From contig NZ_CP151650.1 in NCBI RefSeq assembly GCF_038397775.1, forward strand, positions 744,001-808,000: a DNA stretch of 64,000 bases, written 5' to 3'. This document shows, piece by piece, positions 28,287 through 36,918 of this stretch. The stretch comes from Pseudomonas sp. RC10. GTDB taxonomy: Bacteria; Pseudomonadota; Gammaproteobacteria; Pseudomonadales; Pseudomonadaceae. Under the pieces are notes generated by a model. It had not been told where the DNA came from, made no database searches, and saw only the letters and a list, made by a program, of their open reading frames with translations. The position numbers and the translations under genes are program-made. Each line of letters opens with the position of its first letter. Position 1 is the first letter of the stretch.

Positions 28287-31121
28287 TCAGGCTCGATCAC
28301 GTTCGAGCAAAGGTTTGAGGTAATGCCCGGTGTAAGACTGTTTCATTTCCGCGACTTGCTCTGGCGTACCGGTGGCGATGATTTGCCCGCCTTTGGAGCC
28401 GCCTTCCGGTCCGAGGTCAACCAGCCAGTCCGCGGTTTTGATCACGTCCAGGTTATGCTCAATCACAACGACGGTGTTGCCGTGGTCCCGCAGGCGGTGC
28501 AAGACGTCCAACAGTTGTTGAATGTCGGCGAAGTGCAAACCTGTAGTGGGCTCGTCAAGGATGTAGAGGGTTTTGCCGGTATCTCGCTTGGACAGCTCGC
28601 GCGATAGCTTCACTCGTTGCGCCTCACCACCAGACAATGTGGTGGCCGATTGTCCGAGCTTGATATACGAGAGCCCGACATCCATCAACGTCTGCAGCTT
28701 GCGCGCCAATGCCGGAACAGCATCGAAGAACATACGCGCTTCCTCGATAGTCATTTCCAACACTTCGTGGATGCTTTTGCCCTTGTATTTGATCTCAAGG
28801 GTCTCGCGGTTATAGCGCTTGCTCTTGCACACGTCGCACGGCACGTAAATGTCTGGCAGGAAGTGCATTTCGACCTTGATCAGCCCGTCGCCCTGACAGG
28901 CTTCGCACCGGCCGCCTTTGACGTTGAACGAGAAGCGGCCCGGTCCGTAGCCCCGAGAGCGAGATTCAGGAACGCCGGAGAACAGCTCGCGAATCGGGGT
29001 GAACAGGCCCGTGTAGGTGGCAGGGTTCGAACGCGGCGTCCGGCCGATTGGGCTCTGATCGATGTCTACCACTTTGTCCAGGTGCTGAAGGCCATCGATG
29101 CTGTCGTGCGTGGCGGCCTCCAGCGTCGTCGCCCCGTTCAACGCAGTTGCGCTGAGCGGGAACAGCGTGTTGTTGATCAGCGTCGATTTGCCTGATCCGG
29201 AAACGCCCGTGACGCACGTCAGCAAGCCGATCGGGATTTCCAGATCGACATTACGCAGGTTATTCCCGCGCGCACCTTTCAGCTTGAGAGACAGCTTCTT
29301 GTTACGCGGGGTGCGCTTCGCCGGTACTTCGATCTTGACGCGACCTGACAGGTATTTACCGGTGAGCGAGTCCGGGTGGGACATGACCTCTTCTGGCGTG
29401 CCTTCTGCGACGATATTGCCGCCGTGCACGCCAGCTCCGGGTCCAATGTCCACCACATAATCCGCGAGGCGGATGGCATCTTCGTCATGCTCAACCACGA
29501 TCACGGTGTTGCCGATGTCACGAAGATGACGGAGCGTGTCCAGCAGCCTGTCGTTGTCGCGTTGGTGCAGGCCAATGGAGGGTTCATCAAGGATGTACAT
29601 CACCCCCACGAGGCCCGCGCCGATCTGGCTGGCAAGGCGAATACGCTGAGCTTCACCGCCCGACAGGGTGTCGGCGCTGCGGTCCAGCGTCAGGTAATCC
29701 AGGCCCACGTTCACGAGGAACTGCAACCGCTCGCGGATCTCTTTGAGAATCTTGTCCGCAATCTCGCCACGACGTCCTGTCAGCTTCAGTTCGCCAAAGT
29801 ATTCAGTGGCGTCACCGATAGGCAGGTTGGTAACGGCCGGGAGCGTTTTCTCGCCCACCCAAACGTGCCGAGCCTCACGACGCAGTCGCGTCCCTCGGCA
29901 ATCCGGGCAAGGTTGAGTGCTGAGGAATTTCGCCAGTTCTTCGCGCACAGTGGCTGATTCGGTTTCGCGATAGCGACGCTCAAGGTTAGGCACGATCCCT
30001 TCGAAGGGATGGGCGCGCTTGACGATGTCGCCACGGTCATTCAGGTAGCGGAAGTCGACGTTCTGGCTCCCGCTGCCGTTGAGCAGGACTTTTTGCAGAT
30101 CGGCTGGCAGTTCCTTGAACGGCACTTCCAAACTGAAGCCGTAATGACTCGCTAAAGATCCGAGCATCTGGAAATAGTAAACGTTGCGTCGGTCCCAACC
30201 ACGTATCGCGCCTTCGGCCAACGTGAGTTCGCTATTCACCAGTCGTTTGATGTCGAAGAACTGCTTCACACCCAGGCCATCGCAGGTCGGACAGGCGCCC
30301 GCCGGGTTGTTGAAGGAGAACAGCTTGGGTTCCAGCTCGCTGATGGCGTGTCCACAGATGGGGCAGGCAAACCGCGCGGAGAAAATCATCTCTTCGCCGG
30401 GTTCATCGTCCATCGGTGCGACCAGCGCGATGCCGTCGGCCAGTTTCAGTGCTGTTTCAAACGACTCGGCCAGACGTTGTTGCAGGTCGGCACGGACCTT
30501 GAAGCGGTCAACGACGACGTCAATGGAGTGCTTCTTCTGTTTGTCGAGTTTTGGCAGCTCGTCGAGTTCGCACAGCTTGCCGTTGACCCGTGCACGAACG
30601 AAGCCCTGAGCGCGCAGCTCTTCGAATACCGCCAAGTGCTCGCCTTTGCGCTCGCGAACAACCGGGGCGAGCAACATCAGCTTGGCGCCCTCCGGCTCCG
30701 CAAGCACCAGATCGACCATCTGACTGACGGTCTGCGCTTCGAGGGGGATATCGTGATCCGGGCAGCGTGGTGTGCCCACGCGGGCATACAGCAAGCGCAG
30801 GTAGTCGTAGATTTCGGTAATGGTGCCCACGGTCGAACGGGGGTTATGCGATGTGGACTTCTGCTCGATGGAGATCGCAGGCGACAGGCCTTCGATGGTG
30901 TCAACGTCAGGCTTTTCCATCATCGACAGGAACTGGCGCGCGTACGCCGAAAGCGACTCGACGTAGCGGCGTTGCCCTTCGGCGTACAGGGTGTCGAACG
31001 CCAGCGACGACTTGCCGGAACCAGAAAGGCCGGTAATGACGATCAGCTTGTCGCGGGGCAGGGTGAGGTCGATGTTTTTCAGGTTGTGGGTTCGTGCCCC
31101 ACGAATCAGGATCTTGTCCAA
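28287..31121 (-). CDS. uvrA: UvrABC excinuclease subunit A
   Basis: This 944-residue DNA damage sensor loads UvrB in nucleotide excision repair. It has two ABC ATPase modules: Walker [16 protein letters not shown] and [15 protein letters not shown], signatures [14 protein letters not shown] and [15 protein letters not shown], plus zinc Cys pairs ([25 protein letters not shown]). I chose TTG at 31121 ([16 protein letters not shown]): it matches the family start and length, has GAGG upstream, and the longer ATG at 31166 lies upstream of the likely -10 box. It is divergent from the MFS gene. Confidence 0.95.
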   Translation of the reverse strand: MDKILIRGARTHNLKNIDLTLPRDKLIVITGLSGSGKSSLAFDTLYAEGQRRYVESLSAYARQFLSMMEKPDVDTIEGLSPAISIEQKSTSHNPRSTVGTITEIYDYLRLLYARVGTPRCPDHDIPLEAQTVSQMVDLVLAEPEGAKLMLLAPVVRERKGEHLAVFEELRAQGFVRARVNGKLCELDELPKLDKQKKHSIDVVVDRFKVRADLQQRLAESFETALKLADGIALVAPMDDEPGEEMIFSARFACPICGHAISELEPKLFSFNNPAGACPTCDGLGVKQFFDIKRLVNSELTLAEGAIRGWDRRNVYYFQMLGSLASHYGFSLEVPFKELPADLQKVLLNGSGSQNVDFRYLNDRGDIVKRAHPFEGIVPNLERRYRETESATVREELAKFLSTQPCPDCRGTRLRREARHVWVGEKTLPAVTNLPIGDATEYFGELKLTGRRGEIADKILKEIRERLQFLVNVGLDYLTLDRSADTLSGGEAQRIRLASQIGAGLVGVMYILDEPSIGLHQRDNDRLLDTLRHLRDIGNTVIVVEHDEDAIRLADYVVDIGPGAGVHGGNIVAEGTPEEVMSHPDSLTGKYLSGRVKIEVPAKRTPRNKKLSLKLKGARGNNLRNVDLEIPIGLLTCVTGVSGSGKSTLINNTLFPLSATALNGATTLEAATHDSIDGLQHLDKVVDIDQSPIGRTPRSNPATYTGLFTPIRELFSGVPESRSRGYGPGRFSFNVKGGRCEACQGDGLIKVEMHFLPDIYVPCDVCKSKRYNRETLEIKYKGKSIHEVLEMTIEEARMFFDAVPALARKLQTLMDVGLSYIKLGQSATTLSGGEAQRVKLSRELSKRDTGKTLYILDEPTTGLHFADIQQLLDVLHRLRDHGNTVVVIEHNLDVIKTADWLVDLGPEGGSKGGQIIATGTPEQVAEMKQSYTGHYLKPLLERDRA

Positions 31122-31153
31122 GGTGGCCTCGCACGGCGGGCGTAAAACGCTGG

Positions 31154-31185
31154 AGTATACGGCCAAATACTGGATGGATGCACAC
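31154..31185 (-). promoter_or_regulatory. Putative uvrA promoter with degenerate LexA-like box
   Basis: On the minus strand TATACT (31159–31154) is a good -10 box. Just upstream, GTG-N10-CAG (31185–31170, followed by TA) resembles a LexA site, CTG-N10-CAG, with one core mismatch. It overlaps the expected -35 zone. The -10 is fairly convincing; the LexA site is tentative. Confidence 0.35.
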
Positions 31186-31272
31186 TATTGAGCAGTCGGC
31201 CTACGTACAGGGGAAAAAGAAAATTCCCGCGATGCGCGGCAAAGCGTCGTATGTGCTGTACATCGATGGGAC

Positions 31273-31281
31273 TGGTAGAAT
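31273..31281 (+). promoter_or_regulatory. Putative extended -10 promoter of the MFS gene
   Basis: TGG followed by TAGAAT (31276–31281) fits an extended -10 element 28 bases before the MFS start. No good -35 box is visible at 17–18 bases, which is tolerated for extended -10 promoters. Confidence 0.35.
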
Positions 31282-31308
31282 CGCCGCCGGTTCACATGAG
31301 GTTCTTCC

Positions 31309-32703
31309 ATGCACGATTCTCACAGCGAGCGCATGAGTGGCAGCGAAACCCGCGCGGCGGGCGGTCTGGCGCTGGTGTTCGCGTTCCGTATGCTTGGCAT
31401 GTTCATGGTGCTGCCGGTCCTGGCGACCTACGGTATGGACCTGGCAGGCGCAAGCCCGACGCTCATTGGTCTGGCGATTGGTGCATACGGCCTGACCCAA
31501 GCCGTACTGCAGATTCCATTCGGCATCATCTCCGACCGCATCGGCCGTCGCCCGGTGATTTATCTGGGGCTGGTGGTGTTTGCGCTCGGTAGCGTACTGG
31601 CTGCACAGTCCACGTCGATCTGGGGCGTTATCGCCGGGCGCGTCCTTCAAGGCGCGGGTGCGATCTCAGCCGCAGTCATGGCGCTGTTGTCCGATCTGAC
31701 CCGAGAACAGCATCGCACGAAGGCGATGGCGATGATCGGGATGACGATCGGCGTGTCGTTTGCCATTGCGATGGTGGTTGGGCCGATCCTGACCAGTGCC
31801 TTTGGGCTTTCAGGTTTGTTCTTGGCGACAGGGGCCATGGCATTGATCGGTATCGTGATCGTCGCGTTTGTGGTGCCCAAATCCACCGTGACGCTGCAAC
31901 ACCGCGAATCTGGCCTCGCTCGTCAAGCCTTGGGCGCGACGCTCCGACACCCTGACTTGCTGCGCCTGGATTTGGGTATCTTCGCGTTACACGCGATGCT
32001 CATGTCCAGTTTCGTCGCGTTGCCGCTGGCGTTGGTCGAAAAAGCGGGCTTGCCCAAAGAACAGCACTGGTGGGTCTACCTGACCGCGTTGCTGATTTCA
32101 TTCTTCGCGATGATCCCGTTCATCATCTACGGCGAGAAGAAGCGTCAGATGAAGCGTATCTTGCTCGGCGCGGTCTCCGTGCTGATGCTCACTGAACTAT
32201 TCTTCTGGGAGTTCGGCAATACGCTTCGGGCGTTGGTCATCGGGACAGTGGTGTTTTTCACCGCATTTAATCTGCTGGAAGCGTCGCTGCCTTCGCTGAT
32301 CAGCAAGGTCTCTCCGGCGGGCGGCAAAGGCACTGCGATGGGGATTTACTCCACCAGTCAGTTCCTCGGCTCGGCGGCGGGTGGCATCCTCGGCGGCTGG
32401 CTTTTTCAGCATGGCGGGTTGGGTGTGGTCTTCCTGGGAGGCGCGGCGCTGGCCGCCATCTGGCTCGCGTTTGCTGTTACCATGCGCGAGCCTCCGTACG
32501 TGACCAGCCTTCGCTTGCCGTTGTCGCCCGAGGCTCAACGCGACACAGGCCTTGCCGATCGCGTGTTGGCCGTACGTGGAGTAACAGATGCAGTAGTGGT
32601 AGCCGATGAGGCTGCCATCTATATCAAATTTGACAAAGAACTGTTGGATCGGGCGTCTTTCGACGAAGTGGTCAATCCAGCGTCGGAAACGGTTGAAGCC
32701 TAG
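31309..32703 (+). CDS. yajR: MFS transporter, YajR-like with C-terminal YAM domain
   Basis: This 464-residue inner-membrane transporter has 12 predicted membrane segments and motif A as GIISDRIGRRPVIYLG after helix 2. After the last helix it carries about 65 soluble residues (from PPYVTSLRLPL) that match the length and place of the ferredoxin-like YAM domain of E. coli YajR; an alternating pattern such as VTDAVVVADEAAIYIKFDK fits that fold. The substrate is unknown. It starts at ATG 31309 with GAGG upstream and lies ten bases before ssb, so the two are probably cotranscribed. Confidence 0.88.
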   Translation: MHDSHSERMSGSETRAAGGLALVFAFRMLGMFMVLPVLATYGMDLAGASPTLIGLAIGAYGLTQAVLQIPFGIISDRIGRRPVIYLGLVVFALGSVLAAQSTSIWGVIAGRVLQGAGAISAAVMALLSDLTREQHRTKAMAMIGMTIGVSFAIAMVVGPILTSAFGLSGLFLATGAMALIGIVIVAFVVPKSTVTLQHRESGLARQALGATLRHPDLLRLDLGIFALHAMLMSSFVALPLALVEKAGLPKEQHWWVYLTALLISFFAMIPFIIYGEKKRQMKRILLGAVSVLMLTELFFWEFGNTLRALVIGTVVFFTAFNLLEASLPSLISKVSPAGGKGTAMGIYSTSQFLGSAAGGILGGWLFQHGGLGVVFLGGAALAAIWLAFAVTMREPPYVTSLRLPLSPEAQRDTGLADRVLAVRGVTDAVVVADEAAIYIKFDKELLDRASFDEVVNPASETVEA

Positions 32704-32712
32704 GAGAACGTT

Positions 32713-33240
32713 ATGGCCCGTGGGGTTAACAAAGTCATATTGGTCGGTACATGCGGCCAGGATCCCGAAGTTCGCTACTTGCCTAACGGTAACGCTGTGA
32801 CCAACCTGAGTCTGGCGACCAGCGAGCAATGGACCGACAAGCAAACCGGTCAGAAGGTCGAAAAGACCGAATGGCATCGCGTTTCGATGTTCGGCAAGGT
32901 CGCAGAGATCGCCGGCGAGTATCTGCGTAAAGGTTCGCAGGTCTACATCGAAGGCAAACTGCAAACCCGCGAGTGGGAAAAAGACGGCATCAAGCGTTAC
33001 ACCACTGAAATCGTCGTGGACATGCAAGGCACCATGCAACTACTCGGCGGCCGTCCACAGGGTGATGCTCAACAAGGTCAAGGCGGTGGTGGTTATCAGA
33101 ATTCCGCACCTCGTCCACAACAATCGCGTCCACAGGCTGCTCCACAACAACAGCCACAGCGCGAATCGCGTCCAGCTCCGCAGCAAGCGCCACAACCGGC
33201 TCCTGACTTCGACAGCTTTGATGACGATATTCCGTTCTGA
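32713..33240 (+). CDS. ssb: Single-stranded DNA-binding protein
   Basis: This 175-residue tetrameric protein coats ssDNA in replication, repair and recombination. The OB fold (about 1–110) has [20 protein letters not shown] and [21 protein letters not shown] long Gln/Pro-rich linker follows, then the acidic tip [11 protein letters not shown] that recruits partner proteins. It is next to uvrA across the divergent MFS promoter, a common arrangement in proteobacteria. A terminator follows. Confidence 0.98.
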   Translation: MARGVNKVILVGTCGQDPEVRYLPNGNAVTNLSLATSEQWTDKQTGQKVEKTEWHRVSMFGKVAEIAGEYLRKGSQVYIEGKLQTREWEKDGIKRYTTEIVVDMQGTMQLLGGRPQGDAQQGQGGGGYQNSAPRPQQSRPQAAPQQQPQRESRPAPQQAPQPAPDFDSFDDDIPF

Positions 33241-33278
33241 TTCATCCGAATCAAACGCAATAACGCATTAGAACGAAA

Positions 33279-33309
33279 GCCCCCGTACAGCTCAGCTGTC
33301 GGGGGCTTT
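33279..33309. terminator. Terminator between ssb and the DUF1348 gene
   Basis: GCCCCCG (33279–33285) pairs with CGGGGGC (33300–33306); after one bulged T the inner ACAG/CTGT pairs continue the stem. AAA precedes and TTTG follows, so it may serve both converging genes. Confidence 0.8.
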
Positions 33310-33331
33310 GTTGTTTCATCGGCGAGGGCGT

Positions 33332-33808
33332 TTACAGCCCCAGTTCTGTCAGCCCCGGATGGTCATCCGGACGGCGTCCCAGCGGCCACAAGAACTTGCG
33401 CTCGGATTCCTTGATTGGCATGTCGTTGATGCAGGCAAAGCGGCGGTGCATCAGGCCGTCTTCGTTGAATTCCCAGTTCTCGTTGCCGTAGGAGCGGAAC
33501 CAGTTGCCGGAGTCGTCGTGCCACTCGTAGGCGTAACGCACGGCAATGCGGTTGTCGGTGAAAGCCCACAGCTCTTTGATCAGACGGTAGTCCAGCTCCT
33601 TTTTCCATTTGCGGGTGAGGAAAGCTTTGGCCTCTTCGCGATTGGTCGCGAACTCGGCGCGGTTACGCCATTGGGTGTCGAGGGTGTAGGCCAACGAGAC
33701 TTTTTCAGGATCGCGGCTGTTCCAGCCATCTTCGGCAAGGCGAATCTTTTGAATCGCCGATTCGCGGGTGAACGGAGGAAGCGGCGGGCGAGTTTGGGCA
33801 GTGGACAT
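33332..33808 (-). CDS. DUF1348 (NTF2/SnoaL-like) protein
   Basis: This 158-residue soluble protein matches the DUF1348 family of NTF2-like folds: [20 protein letters not shown] at the start, [20 protein letters not shown], and ending in [17 protein letters not shown]. The reaction, if any, is unknown. The start ATG at 33808 has GGAGG seven bases upstream. It lies 53 bases after the TetR gene on the same strand, so it is probably the target and partner of that repressor. Confidence 0.85.
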   Translation of the reverse strand: MSTAQTRPPLPPFTRESAIQKIRLAEDGWNSRDPEKVSLAYTLDTQWRNRAEFATNREEAKAFLTRKWKKELDYRLIKELWAFTDNRIAVRYAYEWHDDSGNWFRSYGNENWEFNEDGLMHRRFACINDMPIKESERKFLWPLGRRPDDHPGLTELGL

Positions 33809-33861
33809 GGCAGAGCCTCCAGGCAAGTTGGATAGATCAGTGGGTGGAGCGTTCTTGAAGC

Positions 33862-34440
33862 TCAGGCCTCTTGGGGCAAGGCCTGTTTCAGCAACAGCTG
33901 CGCAACGTCTCTTGCGCTGTCGGCGGCGCTGTAGTCGCCCATGACGCGGGCCATGGTGATGGCGCCTTCCATCAGTATCAGCAACTGTCGGGCGAGTGCT
34001 GACGGTTGCTCGATGTTCAATTGCTCGGTCAGTTCTAGCGTGTAATCCAGCAATTTCTGTTTGTGCAGCTTGGCAATCAGGCGAATGGGGTCGTTTGGGT
34101 CACCGATTTCCCCTGCCGTATTGATGAACGCGCAGCCGTGGAACCCTTTCGATTCAAACCAGCCTTTGAGCACGTTGAACATGTTCAGGATGCGCGCCTG
34201 CGGGGTGTCCGCCTTGTCCGATTCGGTTCTGAACCATTGCATCCAGCGCACATCGCGGGCATTGAGCGCCGCGGCGGCGACCTCGTCTTTGGTCGCGAAA
34301 TAACGGTAGATGCTTTTACGGGCGACGCCGGAAGTCTTCACCAGAAGATCCATGCCCATAGCGTGAATCCCGTTCTGATAGATGAGCTGCTCGGCGGTCG
34401 CGAGAATCTTGTCGCGTGTGTCGGTGGTCGTCGTATTCAT
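33862..34440 (-). CDS. TetR-family transcriptional regulator
   Basis: This 192-residue regulator has the N-terminal helix–turn–helix [18 protein letters not shown] then [15 protein letters not shown], typical of TetR. The C-terminal ligand domain contains [12 protein letters not shown], as in regulators with a conserved Cys in this helix. I chose ATG at 34440 because an upstream ATG at 34470 would lie inside the promoter spacer. A perfect 14-base palindrome in that spacer should be its own operator. The ligand is unknown. Confidence 0.87.
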   Translation of the reverse strand: MNTTTTDTRDKILATAEQLIYQNGIHAMGMDLLVKTSGVARKSIYRYFATKDEVAAAALNARDVRWMQWFRTESDKADTPQARILNMFNVLKGWFESKGFHGCAFINTAGEIGDPNDPIRLIAKLHKQKLLDYTLELTEQLNIEQPSALARQLLILMEGAITMARVMGDYSAADSARDVAQLLLKQALPQEA

Positions 34441-34447
34441 GGGATTT

Positions 34448-34476
34448 AAGGTAGAACGATCGTTCTCCATCGTCAA
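34448..34476 (-). promoter_or_regulatory. tetR promoter with palindromic operator
   Basis: On the minus strand TTGACG (34476–34471), 17 bases, TACCTT (34453–34448). AGAACGATCGTTCT (34453–34466), a perfect 14-base palindrome, fills the spacer, where TetR binding would block polymerase. Only seven bases separate the -10 from ATG 34440, so the transcript may have little or no leader. Confidence 0.6.
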
Positions 34477-34628
34477 GCGCGTTTATGAAAAGGACGTTTT
34501 CCGTTGGTCGGGCGAAGCTCAAAGCGGATGAAGGTTGCCGACCGCGCCGAACTTGCGTGGCGAATTTCGATCAGTTTCTGTGGGCCTTGATTTCGCCGTC
34601 CCTCATGACCGAAGGAGTGACCTGCGTT

Positions 34629-36785
34629 TTGTCGAATTTCAAATCTGTCCTGCTGCTGTGTCTAACGCTTTGTCTCGGCAGCCTCAACGCGCACGCAGCC
34701 AGTGCGCCTCCCACGAGCACCGCCCAGTCAACCGCGCCAGCCGATGCGGCACCAGCAGCCGAACCTCCTAAACCAGAGATCCTGGTAAAGGGCGGATTGC
34801 TCGGCGTCATCAGCACCAGTATCGACAGCGTCCAGGACAAGCTGGACCTGGACGGCCATTTGCTCGACTCCTGGCGTTTGCGTGCCGACCGTGCGGCTGA
34901 TGAGCTGGGGGCGCTGGTTAACAAGCCGTCTTCCCGCTCGCCTTGGGCAATTGCGGGAGACTTCTTGATCCTGTCGGTGGTCTGGATCGGCGCGTTCCTG
35001 ATCTTGAACCGAATCGGCACGTTCATCGTCAATCGCGTGTCGCGGCATCGGCTGCTGACCCGGCGAGAGCGTGTGCAAGGCGTGCTGAGTTACGTGCTGC
35101 CCTTCACGATTCCGGCTCTGATCTCTCTGCCGCTGACGCTGTACGTGAGTCATTTCATGCAACTGTCGATTGGCCGGGCGCTGGCACTGTGTCTGGCGTA
35201 TTCGACGAGCAGCGGCATTTTCTCCACGTCGGTGCTGATGTCGGTGATCGTGCTCTTCAACTCGGGCCACAAGCGGCCGGCGGTTCGCATCATTCGTCAC
35301 TACGCGCCGCATCCGCTGTTCATCATCGGGTTCTTCGCGGCCTTGAGTGACGCGCTGACCAGCCCGCAGATCTCCCGCCAGATCGGCGGTAACGTCACCA
35401 CCAGCGTCGCAGCGTTTACTGGGCTGATGGCGTCGATCATGTTTTGCATTGTGGTGATTCGCATGCGCCGCCCCGTGGCCCATCTGATCCGCAACCGTCC
35501 ATTGAGTGCACGGCTGTCGCGACCGGCGTTGCAGCAAACGTTGAAAATTTTTTCGAGCCTATGGCACCTGCCTATTTTGCTGATGATTCTGGTCTCGGGC
35601 GTCAACCTGATCGGCGCGGGCGAGGACAGCCAGGAAGCCCTGCGTTGCGCCTTGCTCACGACCGTTTTGCTAATCGGCACGGTGTTTCTCAGCACGTTGT
35701 TCCAACACATGTTCAAGCCCGCGGAGGAGCGCAGCTCAAGGGTTTACAAGGAGCGTTTGCTGAGCTTGTTGCACGCTGTACTGCGCATTGCGCTGGCGAT
35801 TGGGTTCATTGAATTGTTGGGCCGGATTTGGGGTTTTTCGCTGTTCGAATTCGCGCAACGGAACGCGCTGGGCAAAGTAATCAGTGATTCCCTCAGCAGC
35901 ATCGGGCTGATCTTTCTGGTGACCTGGCTGCTGTGGGTGGTGATGGACACTGCGATTCAGGAAGCCCTCAAGCCGCCGACCAGCACGCGCTCGTCCCGTC
36001 AGCCGAGTACGCGGGTCAAGACGATCCTGCCGCTGCTGCGCAACGCGATCAAAATCATTCTGGTGGTGATCTGCACGATCACGACCATGGCGAACCTCGG
36101 GATCAACGTCGCGCCGCTGCTCGCGGGTGCCGGGGTGGTCGGTCTGGCCATTGGTTTCGGTTCGCAGCAACTGGTGCAGGACGTGATCACCGGCCTGTTC
36201 ATCATCATCGAGGACACCATTTCCATCGGCGACTGGGTGGTGCTGGATTCCGGCCACGCGGGCACCGTAGAGAGCCTGACCATCCGCACCCTGCGTTTGC
36301 GCGACGGCAAGGGGTTCGTGCATTCGGTGCCGTTCGGACAGATCAAAGCAGTGACCAACCAGTCTCGCCAGTTCGCTTACGCGTTCTTCTCGTTCCAGTT
36401 CACCTACGATTCGGATGTGGATTCCGCAACCTCGCTGATTCGCGAAGCCGGGCAGGCAATCACCGATGACTTCTTGCTCGCCAGCAAGCTGCAAGGGCCG
36501 CTGGAAGTGTTCGGGCTGGATCGCATGGACATGAACGGGATCGTCATCACGGCGCAGTTCCGCACGTCGTCGGGCGGGCAGTATGCGGTCAGTCGCGCGT
36601 TCAACGACAAACTCAAGCGCCTTGTGGATAAGTCCACGGATGTGCGATTCGCGCAAACTTATCCACAACTGGTGATGAGCCCGCACAACGGCCAGTATTC
36701 GCAGATGGAGGACGGTGACGAGCAGCAAGCGTTGCCGGGCAAGACGACGATTGTGAATAAAGACGGGTCAGAGAGCCCGGTTTGA
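34629..36785 (+). CDS. ybiO: Mechanosensitive channel of the MscS superfamily (YbiO-like)
   Basis: This protein of about 718 residues should open under membrane tension to release solutes in osmotic downshock. It has a signal peptide (SNFKSVLLLCLTLCLGSLNAHA), a periplasmic segment, about ten membrane segments, then the MscS pore helix and beta domain (INVAPLLAGAGVVGLAIGFG and IIEDTISIGDWVVLD). The size and order fit E. coli YbiO. The start is uncertain: TTG 34629 puts AAGGAG (34612) upstream and the signal peptide at the N-terminus; ATG 34605 is possible. It is divergent from the TetR gene. Confidence 0.85.
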   Translation: MSNFKSVLLLCLTLCLGSLNAHAASAPPTSTAQSTAPADAAPAAEPPKPEILVKGGLLGVISTSIDSVQDKLDLDGHLLDSWRLRADRAADELGALVNKPSSRSPWAIAGDFLILSVVWIGAFLILNRIGTFIVNRVSRHRLLTRRERVQGVLSYVLPFTIPALISLPLTLYVSHFMQLSIGRALALCLAYSTSSGIFSTSVLMSVIVLFNSGHKRPAVRIIRHYAPHPLFIIGFFAALSDALTSPQISRQIGGNVTTSVAAFTGLMASIMFCIVVIRMRRPVAHLIRNRPLSARLSRPALQQTLKIFSSLWHLPILLMILVSGVNLIGAGEDSQEALRCALLTTVLLIGTVFLSTLFQHMFKPAEERSSRVYKERLLSLLHAVLRIALAIGFIELLGRIWGFSLFEFAQRNALGKVISDSLSSIGLIFLVTWLLWVVMDTAIQEALKPPTSTRSSRQPSTRVKTILPLLRNAIKIILVVICTITTMANLGINVAPLLAGAGVVGLAIGFGSQQLVQDVITGLFIIIEDTISIGDWVVLDSGHAGTVESLTIRTLRLRDGKGFVHSVPFGQIKAVTNQSRQFAYAFFSFQFTYDSDVDSATSLIREAGQAITDDFLLASKLQGPLEVFGLDRMDMNGIVITAQFRTSSGGQYAVSRAFNDKLKRLVDKSTDVRFAQTYPQLVMSPHNGQYSQMEDGDEQQALPGKTTIVNKDGSESPV

Positions 36786-36814
36786 TCGCTGTATCCGAAT
36801 GGTGCACCGATCAT

Positions 36815-36903
36815 TGTAGGAGTGAGCTTGCTCGCGATTAGGGTGTTTCAGGCACTCATTCAGCGTTTGAGACGATGCCTTCGCGAGCAAGCTCACTCCT
36901 ACA
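36815..36903. repeat. REP doublet (REPIN), GTGAGCTTGCTCGCGA type
   Basis: TGTAGGAGTGAGCTTGCTCG at the left is answered by the inverted CGAGCAAGCTCACTCCTACA at the right, around a 45-base centre. It lies between the channel gene and lhr, which converge. This is a classic pseudomonad REPIN; a second copy with the same arms is at 47369. Confidence 0.9.
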
Positions 36904-36918
36904 GTTTCCGGGTCGAGT

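Noticed and set aside
31238..31275. CTGTACATCGATGG near the MFS gene as a LexA site
   Set aside because: The second half does not read CAG at the required ten-base spacing.
36815..36903. REP doublet as an intrinsic terminator
   Set aside because: The arms are separated by about 45 bases and there is no T-run; the sequence matches the REP doublet pattern seen at other sites.
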